Source: Haemophilus parainfluenzae (lineage in GTDB: Bacteria; Pseudomonadota; Gammaproteobacteria; Enterobacterales; Pasteurellaceae). From it: a stretch of 64,000 bases of DNA. The DNA lies in contig NZ_LR134481.1 in assembly GCF_900638025.1 (NCBI RefSeq), positions 1,736,001 through 1,800,000 on the forward strand, read 5' to 3'. The notes below the pieces were generated by a model. The model was given only the letters and a program-made list of their open reading frames with translations. It ran no database searches and was not told the DNA's origin. How positions within the stretch are numbered: position 1 is the first letter of the stretch; each line of letters starts with the position of its first letter. The position numbers and the translations under genes were made by a program. This document shows, one piece after another, positions 9,508 to 19,281 of the stretch.

Positions 9508-11060
9508 CCATCACACCTGCACCTGAAAAGGATGTGAACAAAACAACCGTAACTTATACCGATGAAGACGGTAACGAACATACTGAAACCTTTACTAAAG
9601 ATCCGAACACCAATAAATGGGTCGATAATAATCCAAATGACAGTGTCTCTATTGACCCTGAAACAGGTGTGATTACTATCCCTGAAAAAGCGGTGAAAGA
9701 CGGTTCTGAAGTTACGGCGAAAAACACTGATAATTCAGATAACACCGGTGAAAAAGGCAGTGATACCGTTAAGGATGTCACCCCACCAAGTGCACCTGAG
9801 GTTGTTGCTCAACCGGATGGCTCTGTGACCATCACACCTGCACCTGAAAAGGATGTGAACAAAACAACCGTAACTTATACGGATGAAGACGGTAACGAAC
9901 ATACTGAAACCTTTACTAAAGATCCAAATACCAATAAATGGGTCGATAATAATCCAAATGACAGTGTCTCTATTGACCCTGAAACAGGTGTGATTACTAT
10001 CCCTGAAAAAGCGGTGAAAGACGGTTCTGAAGTTACGGCGAAAAACACTGATAATTCAGATAACACCGGTGAAAAAGGCAGTGATACCGTTAAGGATGTC
10101 ACCCCACCAAGTGCACCTGAGGTTGTTGCTCAACCGGATGGCTCTGTGACCATCACACCTGCACCTGAAGAGGATGTGAACAAAACAACCGTAACTTATA
10201 CGGATGAAGACGGTAACGAACATACTGAAACCTTTACTAAAGATCCAAATACCAATAAATGGGTCGATAATAATCCAAATGACAGTGTCTCTATTGACCC
10301 TGAAACAGGTGTGATTACTATCCCTGAAAAAGCGGTGAAAGACGGTTCTGAAGTTACGGCGAAAAACACTGATAATTCAGATAACACCGGTGAAAAAGGC
10401 AGTGATACCGTTAAGGATGTCACCCCACCAAGTGCACCTGAGGTTGTTGCTCAACCGGATGGCTCTGTGACCATCACACCTGCACCTGAAAAGGATGTGA
10501 ACAAAACAACCGTAACTTATACCGATGAAGACGGTAACGAACATACTGAAACCTTTACTAAAGATCCAAACACCAATAAATGGGTCGATAATAATCCAAA
10601 TGACAGTGTCTCTATTGACCCTGAAACAGGTGTGATTACTATCCCTGAAAAAGCGGTGAAAGACGGTTCTGAAGTTACGGCGAAAAACACTGATAATTCA
10701 GATAACACCGGTGAAAAAGGCAGTGATACCGTTAAAGATGTCACCCCACCAAGTGCACCTGAGGTTGTTGCTCAACCGGATGGCTCTGTGACCATCACAC
10801 CTGCACCTGAAAAGGATGTGAACAAAACAACCGTAACTTATACGGATGAAGACGGTAACGAACATACTGAAACCTTTACTAAAGATCCAAACACCAATAA
10901 ATGGGTCGATAATAATCCAAATGACAGTGTCTCTATTGACCCTGAAACAGGTGTGATTACTATCCCTGAAAAATCGGTGAAAGACGGTTCTGAAGTTACG
11001 GCGAAAAACACTGATAATTCAGATAACACCGGTGAAAAAGGCAGTGATACAGTTAAAGAT
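6373..11060 (+). repeat. Fifteen tandem B-type adhesin repeats, 321 bp each, one pair damaged
   Basis: Nine complete units start at 6373, 6694, 7015, 7336, 7657, 7978, 8299, 8620 and 8941. Units 10 and 11 share only 515 bp (9262-9776) where 642 are expected. Complete units follow at 9777, 10098, 10419 and 10740. B-type units carry [28 protein letters not shown] and [15 protein letters not shown]. Copies are almost identical even at silent sites, implying recent expansion or gene conversion. Confidence 0.95.
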
Positions 11061-12203
11061 CTAACGCCACCTGATGCGCCAACAGTTGTAATTAATGATG
11101 ATAATGATGGTAAGATTAATAAAGGCGATTTAAATCAATTTGATAAGGCCACAACTACAATTACCATTCCTAGCACAGCTAAAAATGGAGATTCACTGGT
11201 TGTGACGATTAATGGTTCTCAGCAAACCTTTATTGTCGATGACAATAATCGTTCTAATGGTATTACAATAACGTTTGATCCTCTTGCAAATGGTCAAAAT
11301 AATACCGTAGATGCCTATATTCAAAGAGGTAATTTAAAATCAGCTATTGCTACAGATAGTTCAATTACTGAGTTAAGTAATCCTGGGTTGAATATTACCG
11401 TTACTGATGTCGTTGGTGTAAATCTATCTTTAGATTATGGTATCAAAGCTTCAGAATATAACACTCACATTGGTCAAGTAGATTTGTCACAGGATACCTC
11501 AGTGGCTCCTCGTTTCAGCTCTGCTGATGATAAATTAACCGTAACCAAAAATATGGATGGTTCACAAAACTTCGTCAATATGGGCGATGGTGATAACGTA
11601 CTAAATGTAGGTGGTTATATATCAGGAAATACTCAAGTAAACTTTGGTAATGGTAATGATAAAGTTCATATCTCTGGTTATTTAGGTGGCTCAAGCCCGA
11701 TTAATCTTGGTGCTGGTAACGATGAAATTATCGTTGATGGTAAATTACAAGGCTCTGCACGTATCAATGCAGGTGATGGTGATGATCACATTAGTGTTGG
11801 TTCAACGGTAATCTCATCAACTGCCAGAATTGATGGAGGCAACGGCCATGATGTACTAACCTTTACTGATAACTTCAAAACACCTACAAGTGTTGGTAAT
11901 TTACATCACATCAGTGGAATAGAGGAAATCGTTCTAGATGGTACAAACCAAACTTTATTAGGCGTAACTTATGAGGATCTGCTATCGAATAGTAAATCTC
12001 TATATATTACCGGTGATTCAAATGATACAGTTCACTTAGGTAACCAAAAAGGCAACCTAAATGACTCAATGAACGGAGCTGGCTCATACCAATGGAATGC
12101 TACTGGTTCTGTGACAAAAGGTGATCATACGTATACTGAGTATACTTTCAGTGGTGATAACAACTATAAAGTGTATATCGATACCGATATTCAAGTTATT
12201 TAA
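9504..12203 (+). CDS. Giant repeat adhesin, C-terminal part with RTX-like end (out of frame with its start)
   Basis: This is the continuation of the gene that starts at 3442. The GTG at 9504 lies inside a repeat, has no ribosome-binding site and is not a real start. About four and a half B-type repeats are followed by a different Ig-like segment (11061-11400, [16 protein letters not shown]) and a C-terminal domain with RTX-like glycine/aspartate nonapeptides: [38 protein letters not shown] and GGNGHDVL (about 11583-11868). The remaining about 110 residues should hold the type I secretion signal. Adding back the missing 127 bp makes 3442-12203 a single frame of 2,962 codons before the stop. 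If the deletion is real, this part is not translated and the adhesin is inactive or awaiting restoration by recombination. Confidence 0.8.
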   Translation: MTITPAPEKDVNKTTVTYTDEDGNEHTETFTKDPNTNKWVDNNPNDSVSIDPETGVITIPEKAVKDGSEVTAKNTDNSDNTGEKGSDTVKDVTPPSAPEVVAQPDGSVTITPAPEKDVNKTTVTYTDEDGNEHTETFTKDPNTNKWVDNNPNDSVSIDPETGVITIPEKAVKDGSEVTAKNTDNSDNTGEKGSDTVKDVTPPSAPEVVAQPDGSVTITPAPEEDVNKTTVTYTDEDGNEHTETFTKDPNTNKWVDNNPNDSVSIDPETGVITIPEKAVKDGSEVTAKNTDNSDNTGEKGSDTVKDVTPPSAPEVVAQPDGSVTITPAPEKDVNKTTVTYTDEDGNEHTETFTKDPNTNKWVDNNPNDSVSIDPETGVITIPEKAVKDGSEVTAKNTDNSDNTGEKGSDTVKDVTPPSAPEVVAQPDGSVTITPAPEKDVNKTTVTYTDEDGNEHTETFTKDPNTNKWVDNNPNDSVSIDPETGVITIPEKSVKDGSEVTAKNTDNSDNTGEKGSDTVKDLTPPDAPTVVINDDNDGKINKGDLNQFDKATTTITIPSTAKNGDSLVVTINGSQQTFIVDDNNRSNGITITFDPLANGQNNTVDAYIQRGNLKSAIATDSSITELSNPGLNITVTDVVGVNLSLDYGIKASEYNTHIGQVDLSQDTSVAPRFSSADDKLTVTKNMDGSQNFVNMGDGDNVLNVGGYISGNTQVNFGNGNDKVHISGYLGGSSPINLGAGNDEIIVDGKLQGSARINAGDGDDHISVGSTVISSTARIDGGNGHDVLTFTDNFKTPTSVGNLHHISGIEEIVLDGTNQTLLGVTYEDLLSNSKSLYITGDSNDTVHLGNQKGNLNDSMNGAGSYQWNATGSVTKGDHTYTEYTFSGDNNYKVYIDTDIQVI

Positions 12204-12217
12204 ACATCCATAAAATA

Positions 12218-12248
12218 TCTGCAAGTCTAACATTGTTAGACTTGCAGA
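12218..12248. repeat. Perfect 14-bp inverted repeat after the adhesin
   Basis: TCTGCAAGTCTAAC (12218-12231) and GTTAGACTTGCAGA (12235-12248) are exact complements around a 3-base loop. No T-run follows. It lies 14 bases past the stop and just before the terminator at 12258, so it could stabilise the 3' end of the mRNA. Confidence 0.75.
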
Positions 12249-12257
12249 AAGTATTAA

Positions 12258-12295
12258 GAAAAGCAGAGTTTTGTTTATCAAAACCCTGCTTTTTG
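12258..12295 (+). terminator. Terminator of the adhesin transcript
   Basis: A stem of AAGCAG and GTTTTG paired with CAAAAC and CTGCTT, with one A-C mismatch, is followed by TTTTT. Confidence 0.75.
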
Positions 12296-12444
12296 CCAAT
12301 TTTACATGCTTAAAATAAATATCTTATTTTAAAGTTAAAGCAATTTATTAAAATAAGCTTATAATAACTTCGATTGTCATTTCATCAACTGAAATAGACG
12401 TATTTTCATTACCATTATTAATCATTATTTATTGTGATAAAACT

Positions 12445-15400
12445 ATGACTTTATTTTGCTCTGATATTTCAGTGTCATCTACACATGACTTGGCTAAGAT
12501 CTCTCAAAAATTATGTGAGACACTGCAAAACATATCATCCTCTACTCATAATCATCAATTGTCCAATTATTGGCTATTATCCGCAACTGATGGTATAAGG
12601 CGCGCTAAAACAACAAGTTTTCAGGTATTATCTTTAGTTGAAACTGATATTACTTTTCATCTAGAAAAGCTAGCTCAAAAATTCAATGCACCATTAAAAT
12701 GGTTACGTTTAGAGTGGGTAAGCTCTACACAAGAAACAACATGGGAAGCATTACAACAAGAATTAAGAAAATACAAACGTAATTATTTTCGTAAAGGTAT
12801 TGCTTTTAAAGGAAAAAAATATCCATGGCTACTCTGCTCTGAAATGGAGCTCAATGCACATGCCTGCTTTTATAATGGAGCTGATGTTGGTGTTGCTGAA
12901 GTTAATAAAAAGAATTTACAAGCTTATTTAAAAGCTCGGCATGGTAGCAGTGAAATGCCTGAATTTTCAGATAACATGGAAATCCTAACTTTTTCAACGG
13001 ATGGTATCTTTATGGATTTGTCCACAAAAGAAATACACCGCCTATCAATAACGCCTCGCCAACACGGTCGACGGGAACTACAACCGTTAGATAAAAATAA
13101 TTTACAACCAATTATAAAAAATCTCACCACCTATTTGGGTAATCAAGTAAAGGAAAATGGCAGATTCGAATATGGTTATTTTCCTGTATTTGGACGAACT
13201 ATAAACACATATAATACTTTACGTCATGCAAGCAGTACTTACGCACTAATTGAAGGTTATGAATTTTGTAGAACATATCAAACAGGAAATTTAACTAAGC
13301 TAAAACAGCAAATCGAGGCAACATTAGAATATTTTATTAAATCTTTTATTCGTTATTATCCAAATAACTTAGCTTATGTAATAGAAATTAATAATGAAAT
13401 TAAGCTTGGTGCCAATGCCGTAGCCATTTTAGCATTAGTAAAATATATTCAAGTTTTCCCTGATAGCCCAAATAACAAGCATTATCTTACTCTAGCTGAA
13501 GCCTTAGCAGAAGGAATAGCATTTATGCAACAATCCGACGGTAGTTTCGTACATATTTTAAACGCCACCGATTTATCAATTATAGCTAAAAACAGGGTAA
13601 TTTATTATGATGGTGAAGCTGCATTTGGTCTGATGCGTCTATATAATCTCACTCTAAATCATCGTTGGCTAGATATTGTAATGAATGCTTTCAATTATTT
13701 TATTTCAGCAGGACATCATAAGACACATGATCACTGGTTATCTTATTGTTCTAACGAGTTAATTCAACATTGTCCAGCCGAAAAATATTTCCGCTTTGCC
13801 GTAGATAATATAAAAGATTACACCCATTTTATTGAAAAACGTATTACGACATTTCCTACCTTGCTCGAATTAAGCATGGCATTTCATAAAATGCTACTTA
13901 AACTTGATGAATTTCCACAATTTTCTCATGTACTAGATGGATTTGATGTCGGTCAGTTTTATCATGCGTTACACACTCGAGCTAATTATCTACTTAATGG
14001 GATATTTTTCCCCGAAATAGCAATGTTCTACAAATTACCATCCTCGATCTTATGGGGCGCGTTTATTCGTCATCATGCTTTTCGTGTCCGCATAGACGAT
14101 GTAGAGCATTATTTATCAGGCTTGGTGGCTTATCATCAACTACTGTCAGATAATAACTATCCAAAATTGGCACAAAAAACAGGTACTGATTTAGTCACTC
14201 CTCATTGTAGTTTGACTGCACAAGGTGTTGCAGCAGCTACGTCTGGCAAATGGATAATTCCACCTCCAAATGATTGGCTAGCGACAGGTGTTGCAATACA
14301 TACATTGGGATTTAAACCAGGCAGCTTATTAGTCGCTCGCGGTAAAAATATGGATAAAGGTTTTTTAACATTACCTTCCGTTCGTTCCCTTATTAGTAAA
14401 GGCGCTTGCGGTATTATCACTGACGATTCAACTCACTACCTAGATTTTGGGATTCCCGTATTACAAGTTCAAAATGTTCGTCAGGCCACACTTGATTTAG
14501 GCGCTTGGGCTCGCAAACATTTTTCTGGACGTGTTATAGGAATTACTGGTAGTGCAGGTAAAACAACAACAGTAGCAATGATGGCTGCCGCATTAAAATC
14601 AAGCAAGCAAGTGGGCCATACAATTAAGAGTGCCAATCTCCCGATCGGTATAGCATGGAATATGGCTTCATTGCGTTCAGATCTTGATTATTGGGTGATG
14701 GAAATGGCTATCGGTCAAATGACATTAAATTCTCAAATTACTCGCCCTGATATTGCTTTGATCACCAACATTGCACCTGCTCATTTAGAGTATCATGATA
14801 ATGTTGAAAATATTGCTCTAAAAAAAGCGCGTATTTTTGATGCTATGAAGCCTGGCAGTTATGCAATTATTTGTCGTGATATCGATCAATTTGACCTAAT
14901 TGCTGAAAAAGCAGCACTGCGAGGTTTAAAGGTTATCAGTTACGGGGAGTCAAAAAATGCCGACATGCGTTTACTCTCATATGAGAAAGGTATTGCAACA
15001 ATATCCATTAATAACGAAAAGCTCTCTCTAAAACTTAAAACTGCTGGTCGCCATATGGCACTCAATGCTGTAGCCGTATTAACCGTAGCTTACCTTGAAA
15101 AATTTTCCTTGAAAGAGATTGTAGCGGCATTAGAAGAATTTGAAGCGGTAGATGGTCGAGGTAATATATTTATGAGTGAAATTGAGGGACACAGAGTAAC
15201 AGTATACAATGAAGCCTATAATGCTAATCCATTATCAATGAAAGCTGCTTTAGAGGCTTTTGCCGATAATATGATAAATTCTGATCTCAAAATTCTCGTA
15301 GTAGGTGATATGTTAGAACTTGGGTATAATAGCGAACATTTACACCGCTTAATAATAGAACGGATTGCCTTATTACCGATTAAACGTATCATTTTAGTTG

Positions 15401-15576
15401 GAAAAGAAATGTGTAAACATGCAAAATGGCTAGAGACACAAGATAAAATTGTTCTTACCGCAAAAGATAAAATTGTTGCTACTGAGCATTTAGCGAAGAT
15501 CGCTCAAACTGGAGATCATGTCTTCTTAAAAGCCTCTAATGGTGTTGGTTTACATAGTTTATTCAAAAGAATTTGA
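12445..15576 (+). CDS. MurF-like ligase fused to a large N-terminal helical domain
   Basis: A 1,043-residue protein. From about residue 600 it is a three-domain Mur ligase closest to MurF: a substrate-domain segment (FKPGSLLVARGKN), the ATP loop GITGSAGKTTT at about 699-709, TNIAPAHLEYHDNVENIALK (MurF has TNIGEAHLE), NEAYNANPLSMKAAL (MurF has SYNANP) and VVGDMLELGYNSEHLHR. It should use ATP to join an amino acid or dipeptide to a carboxylate. Residues 1-210 are unrecognised. About 220-590 contain repeated helical hairpins with GRFEYGYFP, LRHASSTYALIEGYE, QQSDGSFVHIL and YYDGEAAFGLMRLY, a pattern of (alpha/alpha)6-toroid enzymes such as epimerases, LanC-like proteins and glycosidases. No signal peptide is seen and the protein is about 2.3 times the length of a MurF. 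It has its own upstream region after the adhesin terminator and a weak ribosome-binding site. The role is unknown. Confidence 0.75.
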   Translation: MTLFCSDISVSSTHDLAKISQKLCETLQNISSSTHNHQLSNYWLLSATDGIRRAKTTSFQVLSLVETDITFHLEKLAQKFNAPLKWLRLEWVSSTQETTWEALQQELRKYKRNYFRKGIAFKGKKYPWLLCSEMELNAHACFYNGADVGVAEVNKKNLQAYLKARHGSSEMPEFSDNMEILTFSTDGIFMDLSTKEIHRLSITPRQHGRRELQPLDKNNLQPIIKNLTTYLGNQVKENGRFEYGYFPVFGRTINTYNTLRHASSTYALIEGYEFCRTYQTGNLTKLKQQIEATLEYFIKSFIRYYPNNLAYVIEINNEIKLGANAVAILALVKYIQVFPDSPNNKHYLTLAEALAEGIAFMQQSDGSFVHILNATDLSIIAKNRVIYYDGEAAFGLMRLYNLTLNHRWLDIVMNAFNYFISAGHHKTHDHWLSYCSNELIQHCPAEKYFRFAVDNIKDYTHFIEKRITTFPTLLELSMAFHKMLLKLDEFPQFSHVLDGFDVGQFYHALHTRANYLLNGIFFPEIAMFYKLPSSILWGAFIRHHAFRVRIDDVEHYLSGLVAYHQLLSDNNYPKLAQKTGTDLVTPHCSLTAQGVAAATSGKWIIPPPNDWLATGVAIHTLGFKPGSLLVARGKNMDKGFLTLPSVRSLISKGACGIITDDSTHYLDFGIPVLQVQNVRQATLDLGAWARKHFSGRVIGITGSAGKTTTVAMMAAALKSSKQVGHTIKSANLPIGIAWNMASLRSDLDYWVMEMAIGQMTLNSQITRPDIALITNIAPAHLEYHDNVENIALKKARIFDAMKPGSYAIICRDIDQFDLIAEKAALRGLKVISYGESKNADMRLLSYEKGIATISINNEKLSLKLKTAGRHMALNAVAVLTVAYLEKFSLKEIVAALEEFEAVDGRGNIFMSEIEGHRVTVYNEAYNANPLSMKAALEAFADNMINSDLKILVVGDMLELGYNSEHLHRLIIERIALLPIKRIILVGKEMCKHAKWLETQDKIVLTAKDKIVATEHLAKIAQTGDHVFLKASNGVGLHSLFKRI

Positions 15577-15659
15577 TTAATCTCCCACTAAATGCGCTTA
15601 ACTAAACAATAACATTAAACGCTGTATCAATATTTGTTATAAAGTAGCATCAAAAAATG

Positions 15660-15689
15660 CGGAGTACAACTATTTAAGTTAGTACTCCG
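15660..15689 (+). terminator. Hairpin after the MurF-like fusion gene
   Basis: CGGAGTACAACT (15660-15671) pairs with AGTTAGTACTCCG (15677-15689) with one bulged base. The T-run after it is poor (TTTG), so this is a weak terminator or 3' stabiliser. Confidence 0.5.
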
Positions 15690-15814
15690 TTTGTAGGTAT
15701 CTCTTAAAGAAGAAAAACTAAACGTTTAATCGCTATCCCCTTCTGCTCAACTTCTCATATAGACGTTCAACTATCGCTAATTCCTTCAAAAAGTGTTGTC
15801 AAAATTAACTTATT

Positions 15815-15847
15815 AGAAAAAAGGCTATATACATAGCCTAATTTTTC
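15815..15847 (-). terminator. Terminator of the mrp gene
   Basis: Read on the minus strand, AGGCTAT and ATAGCCT form a stem followed by a run of T, starting 4 bases after the mrp stop codon. Confidence 0.8.
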
Positions 15848-15850
15848 ATT

Positions 15851-16963
15851 CTATTTCACTTCTCTAAATAAAATTTCGCTTGGGATGACAGAGCCTTGCC
15901 AGTAAAGCTCAGTTGATACTTTCTCCGCTAAATCTAAGAAAGATTTCGCAATTTCACTGTCTGGCGCTGCAACTACGGTTGGTTTACCCGCATCCAAATC
16001 TTGACGAACTTGGATATTCAACGGTAACTGACCCAATACTTTCACATTGTATTTTTGTGCCATTTTTTCTGCACCACCAGTACCGAAAATTGCTTCGTGG
16101 TGTCCACAGTTGCTACAAATATGCATAGACATATTTTCCACAATACCTAACACTGGTACAGACACTCGTTCAAACATCGATACGCCTTTCACTGCATCTA
16201 ATAACGCAATATCTTGTGGTGTTGTCACCACTACTGCCCCCGTTACCGGGATTTGTTGTGAAAGCGTTAATTGAATATCACCTGTACCCGGTGGCATATC
16301 GATTACTAAGTAATCTAAGCTATCCCATAAGGTTTCATTTAAAAGCTGACTTAATGCACTACTTGCCATTGGACCACGCCAAATAGTCGCATTATCTTCA
16401 TCCATTAAGAAACCGATCGAGTTTGCAGATAACCCATGTGCTTTAATCGGTGTGATATGTTGGTTATCTGGTGAAGTTGGGCGTTGATGTGGTGCACCTA
16501 ACATATGCGGAACAGATGGACCGTAAATATCCGCATCTAAAATACCCACGCGAGAACCTTGAGCTTGTAAAGCAAGGGCAAGGTTAACCGAAACAGAAGA
16601 TTTCCCAACCCCGCCTTTACCTGAAGTTACTGCGATGATGTTTTTCACGCCTTTTACAGCCGGTTGATTATTCGCACGTTTTAAAGTAGCGATTTGATAA
16701 TTCACCACCCATTTGATTTCTTTGCTATCCGTTGCTTTTAATAATGCATCAGAAAGCTGTTGTTTCACTTGCTCCACGCCAGTGTTCCATGCAAAAGGCA
16801 GTTGTAATTCAATACGTAACACGTCACCGCCTTTTTCTACTTTCTTCAAAGTATTTAAGGCGATTAAGTCTTTTTGCAAACTTGGATGTTGGAATTGTTG
16901 AAAAACTTGCAGAACTTGAGATTGTTGTTCCGCCGTTAAATTTTCAGAAAAAGCGGTTGCCAT
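15851..16963 (-). CDS. apbC: Mrp/ApbC iron-sulfur cluster carrier protein
   Basis: A 370-residue Mrp/NBP35-family P-loop ATPase that binds and hands over Fe-S clusters in the cytoplasm. Residues 1-95 form the N-terminal MIP18-like (DUF59) domain. The deviant Walker A SGKGGVGKSS is at about 114-123, followed by DADIYGPSVPHMLG, the Walker B-like YLVIDMPPGTGD, and the cluster-binding pair CSNC in MHICSNCGHHEAIFG. The length matches E. coli Mrp. It is divergent from metG, and mrp next to metG is a common arrangement in gamma-proteobacteria. The ribosome-binding site AAAGGAA precedes the ATG. Confidence 0.95.
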   Translation of the reverse strand: MATAFSENLTAEQQSQVLQVFQQFQHPSLQKDLIALNTLKKVEKGGDVLRIELQLPFAWNTGVEQVKQQLSDALLKATDSKEIKWVVNYQIATLKRANNQPAVKGVKNIIAVTSGKGGVGKSSVSVNLALALQAQGSRVGILDADIYGPSVPHMLGAPHQRPTSPDNQHITPIKAHGLSANSIGFLMDEDNATIWRGPMASSALSQLLNETLWDSLDYLVIDMPPGTGDIQLTLSQQIPVTGAVVVTTPQDIALLDAVKGVSMFERVSVPVLGIVENMSMHICSNCGHHEAIFGTGGAEKMAQKYNVKVLGQLPLNIQVRQDLDAGKPTVVAAPDSEIAKSFLDLAEKVSTELYWQGSVIPSEILFREVK

Positions 16964-17128
16964 AATATTCCTTTAATAAATAGTGGTAGGTAGTAGAGTA
17001 AATTTGTCGGGGATATTCTACCCTTTTTACACCTCAAATGTTAAGCTAAAAGTATAACTAAACTAGAAAAAATCGCACTAATCGGGTAACATACTCGCAA
17101 TTTTTGCAAAAAGAATAAGAGAAAAATA

Positions 17129-19177
17129 ATGACAACTCAACCTCGTAAAATTTTAGTCACTTGTGCATTACCTTATGCAAATGGCGCCATTCATTTAGGC
17201 CATATGTTAGAACATATTCAAGCTGATATTTGGGTGCGTTTCCAACGTATGCGTGGCAATAAAATTCATTTTGTTTGTGCTGATGATGCGCACGGCACAC
17301 CAATTATGCTTAATGCTAATAAATTAGGCATTACACCAGAAGAACTAATCGCAAAAGCAAAAGCTGATCACGTACGTGATTTTGCAGGCTTTAATATCAG
17401 TTTCGATAACTATCACTCTACTCACAGTGAAGAAAACAAACAAATCACGGCCAATATTTACAATAAATTAAAAGCAAAAGGTTTCATTAAAACGAAAGTC
17501 ATTTCTCAGTTATTCGATCCTGAAAAGAATATGTTCTTACCAGATCGTTTCGTCAAAGGGACTTGCCCAAAATGTAAAGCTGAAGATCAATACGGCGATA
17601 ACTGTGAAGTTTGTGCCTCTACTTATAGCCCAATGGATTTAATTAATCCACGTTCTGCCGTGTCAGGTGCAACACCAATTGTTAAAGAGTCTGAACACTT
17701 CTTCTTTGACTTACCGGCTTTTGAAGGCATGTTAAAAGAATGGACTCGATCTGGTTCACTTCAACCGGAAATTGCAAACAAAATGCAAGAATGGTTTGAA
17801 AGTGGCTTACAACAATGGGATATTTCTCGTGATGCGCCTTATTTTGGTTTTGAAATCCCGGGTGCAAAAGATAAATTCTTCTATGTTTGGTTGGATGCCC
17901 CAATCGGCTACATGGCTTCTTTCAAAAATCTCTGCGATCGTGAAGGCATTGATTTTAATGAATTCTGGGGAGAAAACAGCGATGCTGAACTTTATCACTT
18001 TATCGGTAAAGATATCGTGTATTTCCACAGCCTGTTCTGGCCAGCAATGTTAGAAGGTAGCGAATACCGCAAACCAACTAATGTGTTTGCTCACGGTTAT
18101 GTCACCGTAGATGGCGCCAAAATGTCAAAATCACGCGGTACATTTATCCAAGCCAGCACCTATTTAAATCACATTGATCCGGAATGTTTACGTTATTACT
18201 ACGCAGCAAAATTAAACGATCGCATCGAAGATCTTGATTTCAATTTGGAAGATTTCGTTCAACGTGTCAATACGGATATTGTTAATAAATTAGTCAATTT
18301 AGCTTCTCGTAATGCTGGATTTATCGCTAAACGTTTTGAAGGCAGATTAGCAGATAAATTAGAAGACAAAGCACTTTTTACTGAATTTACGGCACAAGCT
18401 GAACAAATCGCTGCTTATTATGAAAGCCGCGAATACAACAAAGCGATTCGTGAAATTATGGCATTAACCGATAAAGCCAATAAATATATTGATGAAAAAG
18501 CACCTTGGGTAATTGCGAAAGAAGAAGGCAAAGATGCCGAATTACAAGCGGTTTGCTCAATGGGTATCGAGCTTTTCCGAGTATTGATGTCTTACTTAAA
18601 ACCAGTTCTTCCAAAACTGGCTGAACGTGCAGAAGCATTCTTACAAACAGAACTAACTTGGGAAAATATTGCACAACCATTATTAGGTCATCAACTTACC
18701 CCATTTAAAGCCCTTTTCTCTCGTTTAGAGAAAAAACAAATTGATGCTGTTGTAGAAGAAACTAAAGCACTTTTCGCTGAAGCAAATAAAGCGACAGAAA
18801 AAACTGCGGCAAAAGCGACCGCTCTTTCAAATATCGAACCTATTGCTGACACTATTACCATTGATGATTTTGCTAAAATCGATATGCGTGTGGCAAAAGT
18901 GCTGAAATGCGAAGCGATACCAGAATCCAATAAACTCTTACGTTTTGAGTTAGACTTAGGTGATCACACTCGCCAAGTGTTCTCTGGCATTAAAGCGGCT
19001 TACAACAAACCTGAAGAATTAGAAGGTCGTTTTGTTATTGTGGTTGCAAATCTTGCACCGCGTAAAATGAAATTTGGTGTATCGGAAGGGATGATTCTTT
19101 CTGCTGGTACTGGCGGAAGTGATTTATTCTTACTTTCAGCTGATAGCGGTATCACTGCGGGTATGCAAGTAAAATAA
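17129..19177 (+). CDS. metG: Methionine-tRNA ligase
   Basis: A 682-residue class I aminoacyl-tRNA synthetase that charges tRNA-Met in the cytoplasm. The HIGH-type motif is HLGH (residues 22-25). A zinc knuckle with CPKC and CEVC is near 146-162, the KMSKS loop is at about 331-335 ([10 protein letters not shown]), and the C-terminal EMAP-like tRNA-binding/dimerisation domain starts near 580 ([18 protein letters not shown]). The length and domain order are those of E. coli MetG. It is divergent from mrp, with a 165-bp gap that should hold both promoters, and is followed by a strong terminator. Confidence 0.98.
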   Translation: MTTQPRKILVTCALPYANGAIHLGHMLEHIQADIWVRFQRMRGNKIHFVCADDAHGTPIMLNANKLGITPEELIAKAKADHVRDFAGFNISFDNYHSTHSEENKQITANIYNKLKAKGFIKTKVISQLFDPEKNMFLPDRFVKGTCPKCKAEDQYGDNCEVCASTYSPMDLINPRSAVSGATPIVKESEHFFFDLPAFEGMLKEWTRSGSLQPEIANKMQEWFESGLQQWDISRDAPYFGFEIPGAKDKFFYVWLDAPIGYMASFKNLCDREGIDFNEFWGENSDAELYHFIGKDIVYFHSLFWPAMLEGSEYRKPTNVFAHGYVTVDGAKMSKSRGTFIQASTYLNHIDPECLRYYYAAKLNDRIEDLDFNLEDFVQRVNTDIVNKLVNLASRNAGFIAKRFEGRLADKLEDKALFTEFTAQAEQIAAYYESREYNKAIREIMALTDKANKYIDEKAPWVIAKEEGKDAELQAVCSMGIELFRVLMSYLKPVLPKLAERAEAFLQTELTWENIAQPLLGHQLTPFKALFSRLEKKQIDAVVEETKALFAEANKATEKTAAKATALSNIEPIADTITIDDFAKIDMRVAKVLKCEAIPESNKLLRFELDLGDHTRQVFSGIKAAYNKPEELEGRFVIVVANLAPRKMKFGVSEGMILSAGTGGSDLFLLSADSGITAGMQVK

Positions 19178-19188
19178 TTTAGTATTTA

Positions 19189-19210
19189 GGCGACTTCAGT
19201 CGCCTTTTTT
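19189..19210 (+). terminator. Terminator of metG
   Basis: GGCGAC and GTCGCC form a stem around TTCA, followed by TTTTTT. Confidence 0.92.
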
Positions 19211-19281
19211 ATTGCCAAATAGAATCTAATACCCTACCATATTAATCAGTTATTTATCACGCAAATTAAAAGGAATTCATT

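Noticed and set aside
9504..9776. Real translation start at the GTG of the second adhesin fragment
   Set aside because: The codon lies inside a repeat unit, has no ribosome-binding site, and is explained fully by the 127-bp frameshift deletion.
3931..11060. Regularly spaced repeats resembling a CRISPR or satellite array
   Set aside because: The 321-bp period equals 107 codons in one coding frame, with no unique spacers and no cas genes.
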